A stretch of 64,000 nucleotides of DNA from Sordaria brevicollis (lineage: Eukaryota > Ascomycota > Sordariomycetes > Sordariales > Sordariaceae). The notes below the pieces were generated by a model. It made no database searches, was not told the DNA's origin, and was given only the letters and a program-made list of their open reading frames with translations. Below, one piece after another: positions 11,741-23,955 of the stretch. The stretch lies in the NCBI GenBank assembly GCA_033439795.1, contig JAUTDP010000001.1, positions 2,108,001 to 2,172,000 on the forward strand, written 5' to 3'. A program made the position numbers and the translations under genes. How positions within the stretch are numbered: position 1 is the first letter of the stretch; every line of letters begins with the position of its first letter.

Positions 11741-12671
11741 GATGGGCTACACTGGTCAGTCTCCTAGACAGGGAGTGTGTTAGCCATCTCCCTGACCCTT
11801 TGCTACACAACCACGCATGGAACATTTGCACATGACGAGAGTCGGACATGACGGCAACAGAAAATACCAAGTGAACATCGCAATGTCCAATATGTAAGAG
11901 ACAGACCAGTGAAGGAAAATGAAGCACGAGACAGACTAAAGCATGGCGCTATACTAACAAGTGATGGACAGGATGATGCCTGTTTATTGAGCAAGACAGA
12001 CAGATGGATCGCGGTTCACTGGGTTCGACGCCTTGCTGTTGCCTAACAAAGCATATTCGGACTGTGACGGAGGTTGGATGGATTGATGAAGGGACGGAGT
12101 GTGGCCGGTTGGTTGCCCTTTTTCCGTGAGCCTTGAGAGAGGGTTGGGGGTGGGAGTATATGATGTGAGGAGGGGGATGCCCCCTTTGGCCCTGCCCAGG
12201 CCCCGTGTTTCTCCCCTTTTTTCGAGAGCAAACAGAAGAAGAGGCCCAAGGATCGTATCAGAACTCCCGACCTCTCAAAAATAGCGGAAAAGGCGGAATC
12301 TCACAATAGCCCCGTTCGTGTCGCCGTCAGTCCATTCGGTGTATTGGATTTTGTGAAATATTGGCGGTCGCAGATTGACAGCAAGCGGGGTCACGGTATA
12401 CCAGATTTGGACGTCGGTCACGACGAAAATAATGAGAAATGATTGATTGAAAGCACGCTGCCGTTGCGAGGTGCAGGCGCTGGATCTGGTGATGGACGTT
12501 GTGCTCCTCGTCGTCGTCGTCGGATGTTGTTGAAAGTGGGATGTGATTGAATTGACATCCACTGGAGGTCGGGTCGGGAAATTGAGGACTCCAACATGGA
12601 AACAGAGAGGCCCGGCCGCAGAGCCTCAATTCCAGAGCCAAAAGAGGCCCATGTCAGCGCAAAAGAGGCCC
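11741..12671. other. Promoter/leader region of the zinc-finger gene
   Basis: No coding frame I trust. The sequence becomes purine/pyrimidine mixed and ends in host sequence with repeated AAAAGAGGCCC-like words just before transposon A. RIP does not extend into it. Confidence 0.4.
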
Positions 12672-12679
12672 CGAAACGC
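12672..12679. repeat. Target-site duplication of element A, left copy
   Basis: CGAAACGC abuts the left inverted repeat. An identical CGAAACGC follows the right inverted repeat at 19573-19580. Confidence 0.75.
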
Positions 12680-12699
12680 TTATCTCAGCGCTCAGACCT
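12680..12699 (+). repeat. Left terminal inverted repeat of element A
   Basis: TTATCTCAGCGCTCAGACCT. The right end, reverse-complemented, reads the same at 17 of 20 positions, and the three differences are C-to-T or G-to-A transitions, as expected of RIP. Confidence 0.75.
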
Positions 12700-14099
12700 C
12701 TCCGGGGCTCCGCGCACGGACCAGTTGGTACCAGATTACACACAGTGACAAATAAAAAATTGAATTTATCGATAAAATATTATAATTGCTTTTTTAGGAA
12801 ATATTTATAGGTCGCTCCCTATAAGGTCTAAATTCACAATACAACCCCCCATATAAATTATATTTAAATAATTAGACTAATATTACTAATATTAATATAA
12901 TTCTACCAAAATTTGTCGCATTATTATAATTTTGATAGTATTCTTGTCGTATAAACTAGAGCTTTAAAACGGTGCTTATTATGGCCGACGATTCCCCGGG
13001 AAATGTGTTAAATTATAACCGCGATTAAAATTTATATGCGCGAAATCCGTCGACCCTTCTACGTAATTATTAAGAAGAATAAGGATAATATTAATAAGGA
13101 ATATTAAATACCCCGATTATTCCTCTTTTTTTCTTAAACCTCACTCTTCGATAAGGCTTTCTAGATTCCTTAATTCCCGGTTTTAATCTTCGAAGTATTT
13201 TGAAGGGTAGGGTTAGAAGTAGATTTCGCTTTAATATATTAAAAAGTAGAATTGGCTTTCGGTCTATTATATTTCGTATTTATAGAGGATTTAAAAGAGT
13301 ATTGGCATTTTAGTAGTAACCGGTAGGAGATAGAGTAAATGGAGTAGATAGATAAGAATTCGATAATCCGGCCTTTATTTATATCGATAAGTATAATATT
13401 GTTACCGCTATTTTAATAGAATAGAAACGCTTTTAATAAATATACGGATAAGGATAAGGATAAGGATAAAGATAAGGAGAAGGCGAAAATGTACGGCCTC
13501 TAAGGAGTTATAGTTTAAAGTCTTTTATAGTCGAGTAGTTAAAGAATTTTTATCGAACCTATATTTTCGTTAAGGTTTTATTAAATTTTGAAGTTTAAAA
13601 GACTATAAAATCCTATAGGCTTATTATATAGCGCGACGTTCCCGAAGGATTAAATTACTATATAAATACTATACGTAAAGAGATATAAGCTTTAATTAAA
13701 TAGTTATTATTCGGATAATTCGATTTAGATAATATTAACGCTAGTAATAATTTAATACGTATATCCGAATTAAATAATTCTTCTTAATTAAAAAAGATTT
13801 TAAAGGATATTTAGCCTATTATTAAATAATATTCGCCAATATTAATTACTTTCTTATTCTAAATAATATAAAACTAATATTTTATTTTTAATAAAATATT
13901 AGAGACTAGTATTAGTAAATAGTATAGCGGCCGAATTATTTTAATTATTTTTATTATAATAATTAGCTTTATTGAAAATATTAATATATTCTTTCGCCGT
14001 ATTTTTAATCTATACTTTCTTTTAAATAATTATCCGCGGCGAATTATTTAAATATTATTTAGTATTAGCGTTATATTATTATATATAACGTTTAATCGA

Positions 14100-15440
14100 T
14101 TATTTAATAATATAGCCGATAAAGTAAAGAAAGACCTTAAGCGTATTGCTTTAAATCCTAATAGGGTTATTATATACGATAATTTCAATTTTAAAAATAC
14201 GGTTCGAGAGTTAATTAGCGGTAAATAAAATAAAATAGTCAATTTTATTACCGTATTTTTAGTATATTATTTAGAATTATACGGTCTTCTATTATAATTA
14301 TTTATTTAACGTATATACCGCTTTACCCTCGATATAGTTATCGAGTATTTGCTTCCTAAACGGTAGAGTATTTTTAATATTTCGAAATAGCTATCCGAAT
14401 TCGCTATTAAATAAGTCTTTTTTAAGAAAAATAAAAAGGCATTACTATTTATACTAATATATAAGCGCGTTAAATATAAGGATTCTTTATATTTATAAAT
14501 CGGCGCTATTTATAAAAACGAGGGTAAATTCGAAGGGGTTTATAAAATTTATAAAGAATTATTTAATAACCGATTCGCTATCGATCGATAAGAATTCGTT
14601 AATCGATTATTTCTTATATATGGCGATTAGAAGATTACGTTATATATTAGGAGAATTTAATATAAAGAGTTAGAATCTAATATTAAATGGGAATAGCGTA
14701 AATAGATATTATTAATGCCCGCGTTTTTTTATATCGAAATTAACTTTATTAAAATAATTTTTAGAAATTTCTAAGATGGAAGAAAGAATACCGGTTAATT
14801 AAATGCGACCGTATCTTTAAATATTTTTTTCTTCTAACGTTAATAAAAGATTACGAAAAATAAGGTTAAATACTACTTCGCTATACTAATTTTAATGTAT
14901 GGATTTATAGTCTGTATCCTTGCATTTATTATTAATGAATTGGTTTAGTATAAAGGATTAACGACGAATAATTTGAATATTGAGGGTATTTAAAAAATTA
15001 TAGAAAAAATATTTTAAAAAGAAGAGGAAGGAGCGACCGATTTATATAAAATTCTTAATTGTATTTAAAATACCGTTTTTATTATTAAAGGATAGATAGG
15101 AAAATACGATGGCGATGACGATATTCTTATTGATATCGAATTCCGAAATTAGTATAGGTTTATATAAATTGTCGAAATTCTATTACTTATTTATAAAGTA
15201 ATTCGAATAGGTAATTATAATCTTCTTTAAAATATTGTCCCTATACTCCCAATATTTTTTTAAGGTGGCGGTTTATTAAATTATAGCTTAAAAATATTAT
15301 ATTTCGCTTAGTTATTTTATCCGAGTATTATTAATAATAGCCTTCGTAAAGTTATTATAAAGGGTGGGCTAATACGATATATTACGGTTAATAATAATTA
15401 TAAAGCTATCGATATTATATTCGAATATTAGAACGTTATA
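14100..15440 (+). pseudogene. DUF6589-like gene relic, inactivated by RIP
   Basis: One plus-strand frame stays protein-like for more than 1.2 kb if its TAA/TAG codons are read as mutated Gln/Trp codons. Landmarks all in the same frame: YDNF at 14175, YGD at 14619, MPAFF followed by IEINFI at 14715, and GGGLLNYS at 15264, followed by a D-x3-E-x2-N-like tail. From memory this order resembles the fungal DUF6589 family, whose members are found in repeats and whose biochemical role I do not know. Stops occur throughout, so no protein is made. The original start and end are not visible. Confidence 0.5.
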
Positions 15441-17889
15441 TATATTATTAATATTAAAAATAATAAAAATTCTATTTACGATATTGAAATTATTCTATTA
15501 CGACTAGTTTTAAATTCGAATATCTTAGTTATTATTCGTAAAGGCACCGAAAAGCTCTAGGGCCGTATTACTCGCGGTATTTATATAGTTAACGATCCCT
15601 TTACCGATATTATTTTTTATACCCTCAAATTATATAATAATAGTATAATAAAGAGGAAGATTATAGTAGAAAAAATAGATCCTAAGGCATTTAATATACT
15701 AAATCTATTCGCCCTTAAATAAATTACCCTTTTTAAAAAGTTCGACGAATAGAATAAAATTATTCTTATTCCAATTAATATTATTAATTAGAAGTATTTA
15801 TTTAGTATAATATTATTCTTAATATAGGATAGCGTTTTAAATATTAGCGAAAAGGGAATACATAATTACAATAATAATAAGGAGGATTTATAGGGCCATA
15901 ATTATAGCGGTAATAATAACGAAGAATATTAAAGAGCTTAATAAATATATATAAATAATAATATCTACGTAATAATAAAATTGAAAATAATCGATTCGTA
16001 TATAGTCGTATAAAAGATATAGGGTTTTTTTTTTCGTAGGTTAGGGTTTTTTAATTACGTTATAATATTTAAACTTTATTTAACTTTACGACGTACGATA
16101 AAGCGTAGTAAATTATTATTATTATATAAAATAATATATTATAATCGCTATCTACCTTTTACGAGTTGGTAAACCCTTAATTGGAATTTTACTAGTCCGC
16201 TTTCTACTACCGGTATTACTTTATACTAGCGATATAAATAGTAATACTACCGTTTATTAATTATATTAAATTATAAATTTATTGAATAGACGTATATTTA
16301 TTGAAAGTTGAATTAGAGTTAGAGCTGCTTAATATTGTCCTCTTAGCGTAAATTCGTTTAATAATTATTGGGCTATTATATTAAATATTAAATAAGGAGT
16401 AGCGGTAGCCTAGGGGGTAGTTGGCTAATTATTACTAGCCCTCTTTCTTTTAACTAGAGCCCTTTTTAATATTTTAACGTTTTTAAGGATAAAAGTAGTA
16501 GCACTTATTAAAATAGGGTCGCTTAACTTAAATACGGGAATAGGGGTAACCTACTTGAGATATAAAAGCGGGGTAAGATTCCTCTATAGTGTTAAAAGTC
16601 TAATAGGTTCTCCCTCCTTATTTTTACCCCCTTATTTATTTTCTTATTCATCCTTTTACCCTTTTTTAATATTATTTTAATTTATATTAATATAATTATC
16701 GTTATTAATTTAAATTACTTCTTATTTTCGTTCTCGTTTTCTTACTAAAGCTTCTTAAACTATTTGTCTTTATAAGTTTAATTATCGGATTTCCGTAACC
16801 CTATAGCTTTTTAACGATATAAGGGAAGAAAGAATAGAAGGACTAGTAGGTATTAAAATATTATTTTATTAAGAATTAATTATTACTATTATTATCGCTA
16901 TTTCTATTAGCTTCTTTTTGGTAGTTTCCCAATCCTTATAAATCCTATTAATAAATTCTTTATAGAAAAGAACCAATCCTTCAATATATTAATTATATTG
17001 CTTCTATTGAGTCCGCAATTTTGGGAGTTTTTTATCAAAATTAATTATATTATTAAAGAGTAGTTTTATTAGTTTCCTTCGATTATTTACTAATAATTTT
17101 ACTAAACTATTCTAAAGCTTTTTAAATATAAACATCTCTAAAAATATTTTAAAGGCTCGTAGCTAAACGGGTATTAGAATTTAAATATATTACTTATATT
17201 ATTTAAAAAAGTAAATAACGGCTATATTAATAAGCGATCCAATTAATAATTTATCGAACGCTTTATCCCTTATTTCCGCTCTCGATAGTATTAACGGGAT
17301 TCGTCCAAATTGTAAATTATATTTATATTTATTATAATATTAACCGGCTAGGATAAGTCGTTTATACTCTAAGTCTAAATTATTATACGGTTCTTATAAA
17401 TAATCGAATATTGCCCGTTAAAAATAAGGTTTATTAAACTAATTTTTAATAAATTAGTTTATTTTTTTGGTTTAGTTTTTTTCCTATTTCGATAATTTAA
17501 CCTTATATTGAAATTTATAGAAGGAATAATATTTTATACCAAAATCGGTAAGTAAAGGTTTAGCCTCAAATAAGTCCCTTACGTAATTATTTACATTATT
17601 ATTATTATCCTCTTTATTATTATTACTATTATTACCTCTATTTCTATTATTATTATAATTTACTACTATTTCTATTAATCGATTAGGTACGCGCAGTATA
17701 TATTAATAACGTACGAAAGGAGGGCGTTGTACCGGTCTTTTAAATTACGTTTCTTTAAACCCCAAATAATTAAAAAAATAAAAGGGGGTAAAAAAATATA
17801 TTTATCCTTAATTAATCTTCTTTCGTATTATTCTTTTAAAGCGTTATTAGAAATTAAAAAGATTGGGCTTTTTAGGTAGCCCGAATTAA

Positions 17890-18560
17890 ATTACCCTATC
17901 GATATTAAATATATCCAATCTTATATTTAGAGTAACGGTTGCGCAAATAATTTTATAATTTATATCCTCGGTAAAATCTTTAAAAATAATATTTTTATCG
18001 ATAGGGCGGACTAAATTATTATAAATACGAACGAATTTACGTCCTATCTCTTTACTAAAATTATATTATCGATAAAGGTAGTTAATAATAGTATATTTGG
18101 CCGTGGGAAGTGTATTTTTATTATCGATATAAATAATAATTTTCGGGATTTTTCGTCGAATTTTAAATTTAGCGCCTTCGATTAAAAAAAGTAGCCGGCG
18201 GAAATTACCGATAGTATTTCTTAAGAGAGGTTAGATAACGATAGATATTTCCGGGCGATCGATAGAAGTACGTATAATTTCGACCTCGTTATTAAATTTA
18301 ACCTTCGCGATAATCTAATTTTAATATTCGCTAGCCAGAGTAATAGTATAACCGAATTATAAGACGCTTCGAAGTATTAAAGGTCGAAGGGTATAAAAGT
18401 ATTAGAAATCCTTACGGAAATTTTTCCCCTACTCTATTACCGTATACAATTCGTCGATAGTAAAAAGACCGATCTTTTTGTAGAATTCTAGGGAACGAAG
18501 GACAACTTTAAATTAGAGATTGAACGCTTATTTTAAATTTATTAGAATATATATATATTT
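17890..18560 (+). pseudogene. Second coding relic in element A, unrecognised
   Basis: A plus-strand frame remains protein-like over about 600 bp, with stops limited to codons RIP would create. It includes the segments SNGCANNF, FGRGKCIFIIDINNNF and LEILTEIFPLLYYR. I do not recognise the family. Its presence downstream of the DUF6589-like relic suggests that element A carried at least two genes or one very long one. Confidence 0.3.
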
Positions 18561-19552
18561 CGATTACTAATACTTATTCTAAATATTCTTATTTTATTTC
18601 TATTAAATTAATATACTTTCTTAAGTTAGGGAATATCGAACTATTTATATTTATATCCTACCTTTTTTATTATATCGTTATTAATTTATATAAACCTTAA
18701 ACCTTCTACCTTTTTAGTAATATCGTTTCTTTAAGCCTCCCTAAATTTAGTTAATAATATAATTTATACGGTTATTTTATCGAAAAGCGCCGAGAACGCA
18801 TATAGTACGATACTTTTACTATATTTAATTACCGTTACTAGGATTATATCCTTCTACTTATAAATAAGGCGTATAATTGTATTAATTTATTTAGGGCGAA
18901 GTTCGTTACCCTTAATAATATTACGTATAATGTACAATACGCGTTAGGGGTCGATAGGGCTATCGTCGTCGTTTATAGTTGCGAAGTTAGTAATAAGGTT
19001 ATTAGAGGGGAAAAAATGTAAAGGATTTACCGCGTATAAAAAAAAAATATACCCGGAGTACGAGAATGCGATATAAATTATATATAGAAATTTTTACGGA
19101 ATTGGGATAAAAGGAAGTATTAATAATAATTATTATATTAGCTATATATTTTTTAATATTTACTTTTTTACCCCTTTGAATATAGAAATTATATTTTTAA
19201 GTATATTAATATAAAAAGAATTATATTATAATATACGTATTAAAATTCTCTACCTCTATATATATTTATATTTTTAATTATATTTGGTAATAATATTAAT
19301 ATTTAAAAGTGAAATTAATTGCTAATATAGATTTTCGGTAATTATATTTAGCCTCGGGGTTTTCTATATTGAGAATTTAGACCTCTTTTTTAGGCGTTTT
19401 AAATAAATATAATAATTACGTTGAAATAATGAAGACATACGGACCCGATATAGGAAATATCGAAACTTTTAAAATGTGGAGTAGTCCGTATAGTAAAAAA
19501 CATAAACATTGGTAATTACAGTCTATGAACGTCCCTGCCTAAAAAAGTAAGA

Positions 19553-19572
19553 AGGTTTAAGCACTGAGATAA
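19553..19572 (-). repeat. Right terminal inverted repeat of element A
   Basis: AGGTTTAAGCACTGAGATAA, the inverse partner of 12680-12699, immediately followed by the duplicated target CGAAACGC. Confidence 0.75.
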
Positions 19573-19580
19573 CGAAACGC
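19573..19580. repeat. Target-site duplication of element A, right copy
   Basis: CGAAACGC, identical to 12672-12679. Confidence 0.75.
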
Positions 19581-19641
19581 CGAGACTGAGGCCCTATGAG
19601 GCCAAAACACTCCCACCGGGGGAACGTAGCCGCTAATAACA

Positions 19642-19650
19642 TCGACGTCG
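19642..19650. repeat. Target-site duplication of element B, left copy
   Basis: TCGACGTCG, identical to 23947-23955. It contains an 8-bp palindrome, so the duplication could in principle be read partly as inverted repeat. Confidence 0.65.
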
Positions 19651-19757
19651 CGGAATCCTTATACACAAAGACACGTTTCCTTACGCATAGAGACATTCCC
19701 CACTTTTACACTAAGTAAATTACGCCAGCCACCTACACCAACGCCCATTATAGTACA
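19651..19757 (+). repeat. Left terminal inverted repeat of element B (~90-100 bp)
   Basis: Starts CGGAATCCTTATACACA and matches the reverse complement of 23855-23946 with a few substitutions and short gaps near position 30. Most other differences are transitions. The repeat is much less RIP-mutated than the interior. Confidence 0.8.
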
Positions 19758-21639
19758 CACTACCAAAACGATATCGCTCTTTTACGTAAAGCTATTTAAA
19801 ATTACTAAAATAATCAATTATCTATTACTAAAAAGGTTAATATAATTCCTACCAATTTAATTATATACCCTAATATTATATTTACTACGCTATTAATTAT
19901 ACGTATACTAGTAGCCTAATATATACGGGCTTATATTAACTTTAATACCCATATTTAAACCCGGGTTTATACCCAACGTATTAACTAGAATAAAAATTCC
20001 CAAATAGCGCTAATTTACCCTAATTATAATATCTACTATAAAATTAATAATTAAAAGGTTAAGGAAGTAATATTATAATTTATTATCCCCCTTACTATTA
20101 ATTAGAAGGAAATAGGCCGTTATAATACTAAAGTAATTATTTAGTAATCGCTAATACCCTATACCTAAATTACTAAAAATAAGGAGAAGGGGAGGGCGCC
20201 TAAACTCTTTATAAAGAAATTAAAACCTTATAAAAAGAAGGTCTAAGAGAGGCTAATATTTATAACGCTATTTAAACTAATACTTACTAAACTACTTACC
20301 GTAGCGTTAACGGCGGTCCTATAATAATTAATATTATCGATAACAACGCTATAGCGGTTAGCGGCGCTAATATTAATAAAATTCTAATTAATTATAAAAT
20401 ATAATAATTAACGTTAAATATATTATTTAACGCTTTAAAATCTACGTTATTTAAAATATAATTAATTAACGCCGTTAAAATTAGAGCCGTTAACTCTTAT
20501 ATTACCGCTTTACTTCCCCTATTTCTATTACAACCGTAATTACGGCTACAGCTACGAATTTAAATAATTAATACCTTACCCTATATATTATAAAGCGTTA
20601 CCCGTTAAATTACGCCATCTTTATTATATAATAATATATAACAATTATTATACCGGTCGTAATTAATAGGGCTAATAGCCGCGGCAATTAGTGCGTCGGT
20701 TCGAAGTTGGGTTGGGGGGGCGGTAATACGTAATTACCACCTTTAAATTCGCGCGGCTTATATACTTCCAGGTTTATTAGGTTTCTCTCCGTAATCCTAC
20801 GTATATAATTTATAAGGGATAGGTTGGGGATAGCCGCTTTATACCAGCGATTAAATAAAGTAATCGGGTCTTATATAGTATAAGCGCGCCGTTTAACCTC
20901 GGTTATAGAGCTTAATCCACTATCTAAATTTAATTATTAATATATATCCAAATTTTCTAAAAGTATTACCCGTAGTAAATTTAATTATAAAAGCTTTAAT
21001 ATAAAATATTTATAAAGTAAATTATATTAAATAATAAACTCCCCTTTATAATTAGCATTTAAATTTTAAATTAAGTCTCTAAACTAATCGTTATATACGT
21101 AGCGGTATTAATACTATAATAATTTAAGGGTATATAGCGTAACCTATATAAAAAAAAAAGGAAATTAATAAAGTAAATTTCTATTAAAAAATAGATTTAT
21201 CTATATAATAATAAAAAATTATAATTTTAATACTTTTAATAGGGTAAACGTACTTTTAATATTAAATTATTAAATATCCCTACCTTTTTATATTTTAATA
21301 AGAGCTTTTACCTTACTTTAATATATTTAATTTTATACTCCTATTTTTAATTACAATAAACAAACTATATATACGTATAAAATTGGTTTAATAATAAGAA
21401 TTTATTTTTAAGTAGCCGTTTAATAACTTTATATATAGATTCTACGCAATTAGTCGCCTTAATACTATAATTCCTATACTTTAAAATAACGTAATTACTA
21501 AATTCGTTAATCTATAAAAGGTAGTATTTATATAAATACTCGAAAAGCGTTAGAAAAAAGGGATAAAACGTTAACGAAAAAAATATATTATTTATTATAG
21601 GAGAGGGGGGGAGGGGGGGGGTACGTACGTATCTATCTT

Positions 21640-22760
21640 CGAAATTCGTTAACCATCAATTACCATGCCCATTTGAAACAACCTTCATCATCCGTATATA
21701 CAACCTGCTTCCAGGCTTTCTAAAACCCCTTATAAGTATCTAAATAAAAACGGCGCATTGGGTTATATATTAGAATATTACAATTAAACGGAATAACGGC
21801 TTTTAATAGCAATTCGTTAACCGCCTTTCGAATTCCTTATCTATTATTAAATTAATAAGTAAAATCGTTAGTAGCGGTAACGTTATCGGCCTTATTAGGG
21901 TCTTCTTTATCGGGGTTATCGTTAATATAGCTATCCGTATTTACTTTATCCTCTAATATATTACCCTCGTCTTTTAACGCGGCCGCGGGGCCTTAATATA
22001 AAGGAAGGTTAGGGTTATTACTATTTAAATCCCAAATAATTAGTAAAGGATTTAATAAATAAAGGTCGGGGACTAATTCAGCACTACTTAATTAAACTTA
22101 TTTCTTTTTAATATAATAATTTACGTTTTTTATAATATATTATATATAAAGCTAATATAATATAATCGGGTAAGTGGCAATAGCGGCCTTCTTAAATCCC
22201 CTATCGAAATTATTAATAATAACATCTAGCTTAAAAATTTAATAATCCTTTTAAAACTTTTTTAAATAATTAAATTATTATTAAAAGTCCTTTTAATTCT
22301 CTCTACTCGAAAAACTAAAATTAATATTAAAATTATAACCTAATATATCGACGTTAATAATATTAAAGAGGGGGAGGTTAAAGCGGTTAACTTATTAAAT
22401 AGGAAATTAATATTAATTAAAATAAGAAAAAAAAAAAGGGGGAGAATTAAAAATAACCCCCCCCCCCAATATATAAATGGATTTATCTATATAATAATAA
22501 AAGAGTATAAAAACGTATTTATTATATTTAGTCTAATCTACTTACTTTATACGTATTATCGACCAATAATATATAGGGATTTTTCCTCCATATATTAAAA
22601 TACTATTCGAAGGTCTAAAATACTCGAATAACCCTCCTACTCTTATTATATTTAATAAAATACTCGATACTATAAGCATTTTTATTCTTCTCTAATAAAT
22701 CGATAAATATTTTAATCGAATTATAAGGACTATATTTTATACAGCGAATCCGGTACTATA
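21640..22760 (-). pseudogene. MULE transposase relic, inactivated by RIP
   Basis: On the minus strand near 22530-22590 the frame reads WRKNPYILLVDNTYKVSR. This matches the MULE transposase core around its first catalytic Asp (pattern P-x-L-L-x-D-x-T-Y-K-x-x-R). Further downstream (21640-21780) the same strand reads KQVVYTDDEGCFKWAW in a stretch that largely escaped RIP. Stops are dense elsewhere. The original start lies at a higher coordinate and is not identifiable. Confidence 0.6.
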
Positions 22761-23854
22761 TATTCCAAACCTCTAATAATATAATAAGGATTCGAAGACC
22801 GCGAAATTCAATAATCATCTCATTATTAGCGATTTTAATTAATATAAAGGGCGCGAATACTTCCTCTTCGTTATTCTCAAAAATACCGCTTAAATAATTA
22901 GTAATCTACCGTACGCTTATTTTAACTATACTAAATAACCTCTCGATAATAAAATTAATAGCTTCCTTATAATTACAACGTACCTATTATCGATAAATAA
23001 TATTATTATAAAAATTAATATAATTAAATTTATAATTATAAATATTAAAATTACTAGGGCGCTCTTCAACAACCTAAATATAGCCTTACCGCCTTTATAA
23101 TACTACCTTCGCTTTATATAAATAATTAAACCACTACGAATTAATATTCCATATACTTTAACCATTAAAAATATAAATACTATAATATATATAACTATAA
23201 TTAATTCGAATAATTAACGGCTCGCCCCGTATAATCGTCGTTATTATACTTATTTAAACGATTATAAACCCTTTATTAATAACATATATTTATAGGGTAT
23301 TAAAGGCTTCTATTTTAATTATATAAAGGGTCGAAATAAATAATAGCGGAGGAAGGGACTTTCGTAGAAGGGGGGACCGTTATTTAAACGTTCGTTCGCT
23401 AAGGGACTATAGTAATTATATTTTCGAGCGTTAATTTTATTCTTATTCGCGGCGGCTATAATAAATAAATAAAAACCGTAATTTATCGAATATAATTATA
23501 ACCCAATCTAAAGTAATTCCTCGAATTGGAATTAATAATATTTTAATTAGGGATTTTAATAAATTGCCGGTCAATATTAATTATTATAATCAGCGAACGA
23601 AGTTTATTTACCTAAATTAAGCGAATACGCGACTTAGGATGGGAATATAAAAAAAATCGAAAATATAACAAATTCGAAAATATTCGATAAAATAATAATA
23701 AAAATAACGAAATAATAATATAAATCAATTACGCAACGGTAGGGTAATTCTTACGATAATTTTATTCAATTGCGTATACGATTAATAATCGTTAATAAAG
23801 TATACGACGGCGACGAGGTTGGGCAGCGATATACATACGGTATTCGTACCTTAC

Positions 23855-23946
23855 GCTGGTGTGGGTGGCTGGCGTAGCTTACTTAGCGTAAAAGTGGGGA
23901 ATGTCTCTGTGCGTAAGGTTTTTTATCTCTGTGTATAAGGATTCCG
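23855..23946 (-). repeat. Right terminal inverted repeat of element B
   Basis: Inverse partner of 19651-19757, ending GGATTCCG immediately before the duplicated TCGACGTCG. Confidence 0.8.
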
Positions 23947-23955
23947 TCGACGTCG
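23947..23955. repeat. Target-site duplication of element B, right copy
   Basis: TCGACGTCG, identical to 19642-19650. Confidence 0.65.

Larger units (their letters stand above)
12680..19572 (+). mobile_element. Element A: RIP-degraded DNA transposon with 8-bp TSD and DUF6589-like relic
   Basis: The 6,893-bp unit is bounded by 20-bp inverted repeats and a perfect 8-bp duplication. The interior is extremely AT-rich, lacks CA/TG, keeps CG, and is saturated with TAA/TAG: typical RIP. Two relics of coding sequence read on the plus strand, described separately. An 8-bp duplication is shared by hAT, KDZ and some other superfamilies. I see no hAT motif, so I do not assign one. The first ~70 and last ~80 bases are much less mutated than the interior. 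Internal nesting of other elements cannot be excluded; a less-mutated strip at about 16,380-16,620 might mark a junction. Confidence 0.75.
19651..23946 (-). mobile_element. Element B: RIP-degraded Mutator-like (MULE) DNA transposon
   Basis: The 4,296-bp element has long terminal inverted repeats and a 9-bp target-site duplication, both usual for Mutator-like elements. A minus-strand relic carries the MULE transposase signature (see the pseudogene entry). The interior is heavily RIP-mutated. The unit sits 61 bp to the right of element A's duplication, and normal host sequence resumes at 23956. Confidence 0.8.

Noticed and set aside
12680..19572. Element A as a hAT transposon
   Set aside because: The 8-bp duplication fits, but I see no hAT transposase motif and the readable relic looks DUF6589-like instead.
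21600..21632. G-rich run as a telomere or regulatory repeat
   Set aside because: A simple G/A run without TTAGGG units, inside element B.
12680..23946. One large transposon covering the whole AT-rich block
   Set aside because: Two independent sets of inverted repeats and target duplications, with unmutated host sequence between them, show two insertions.
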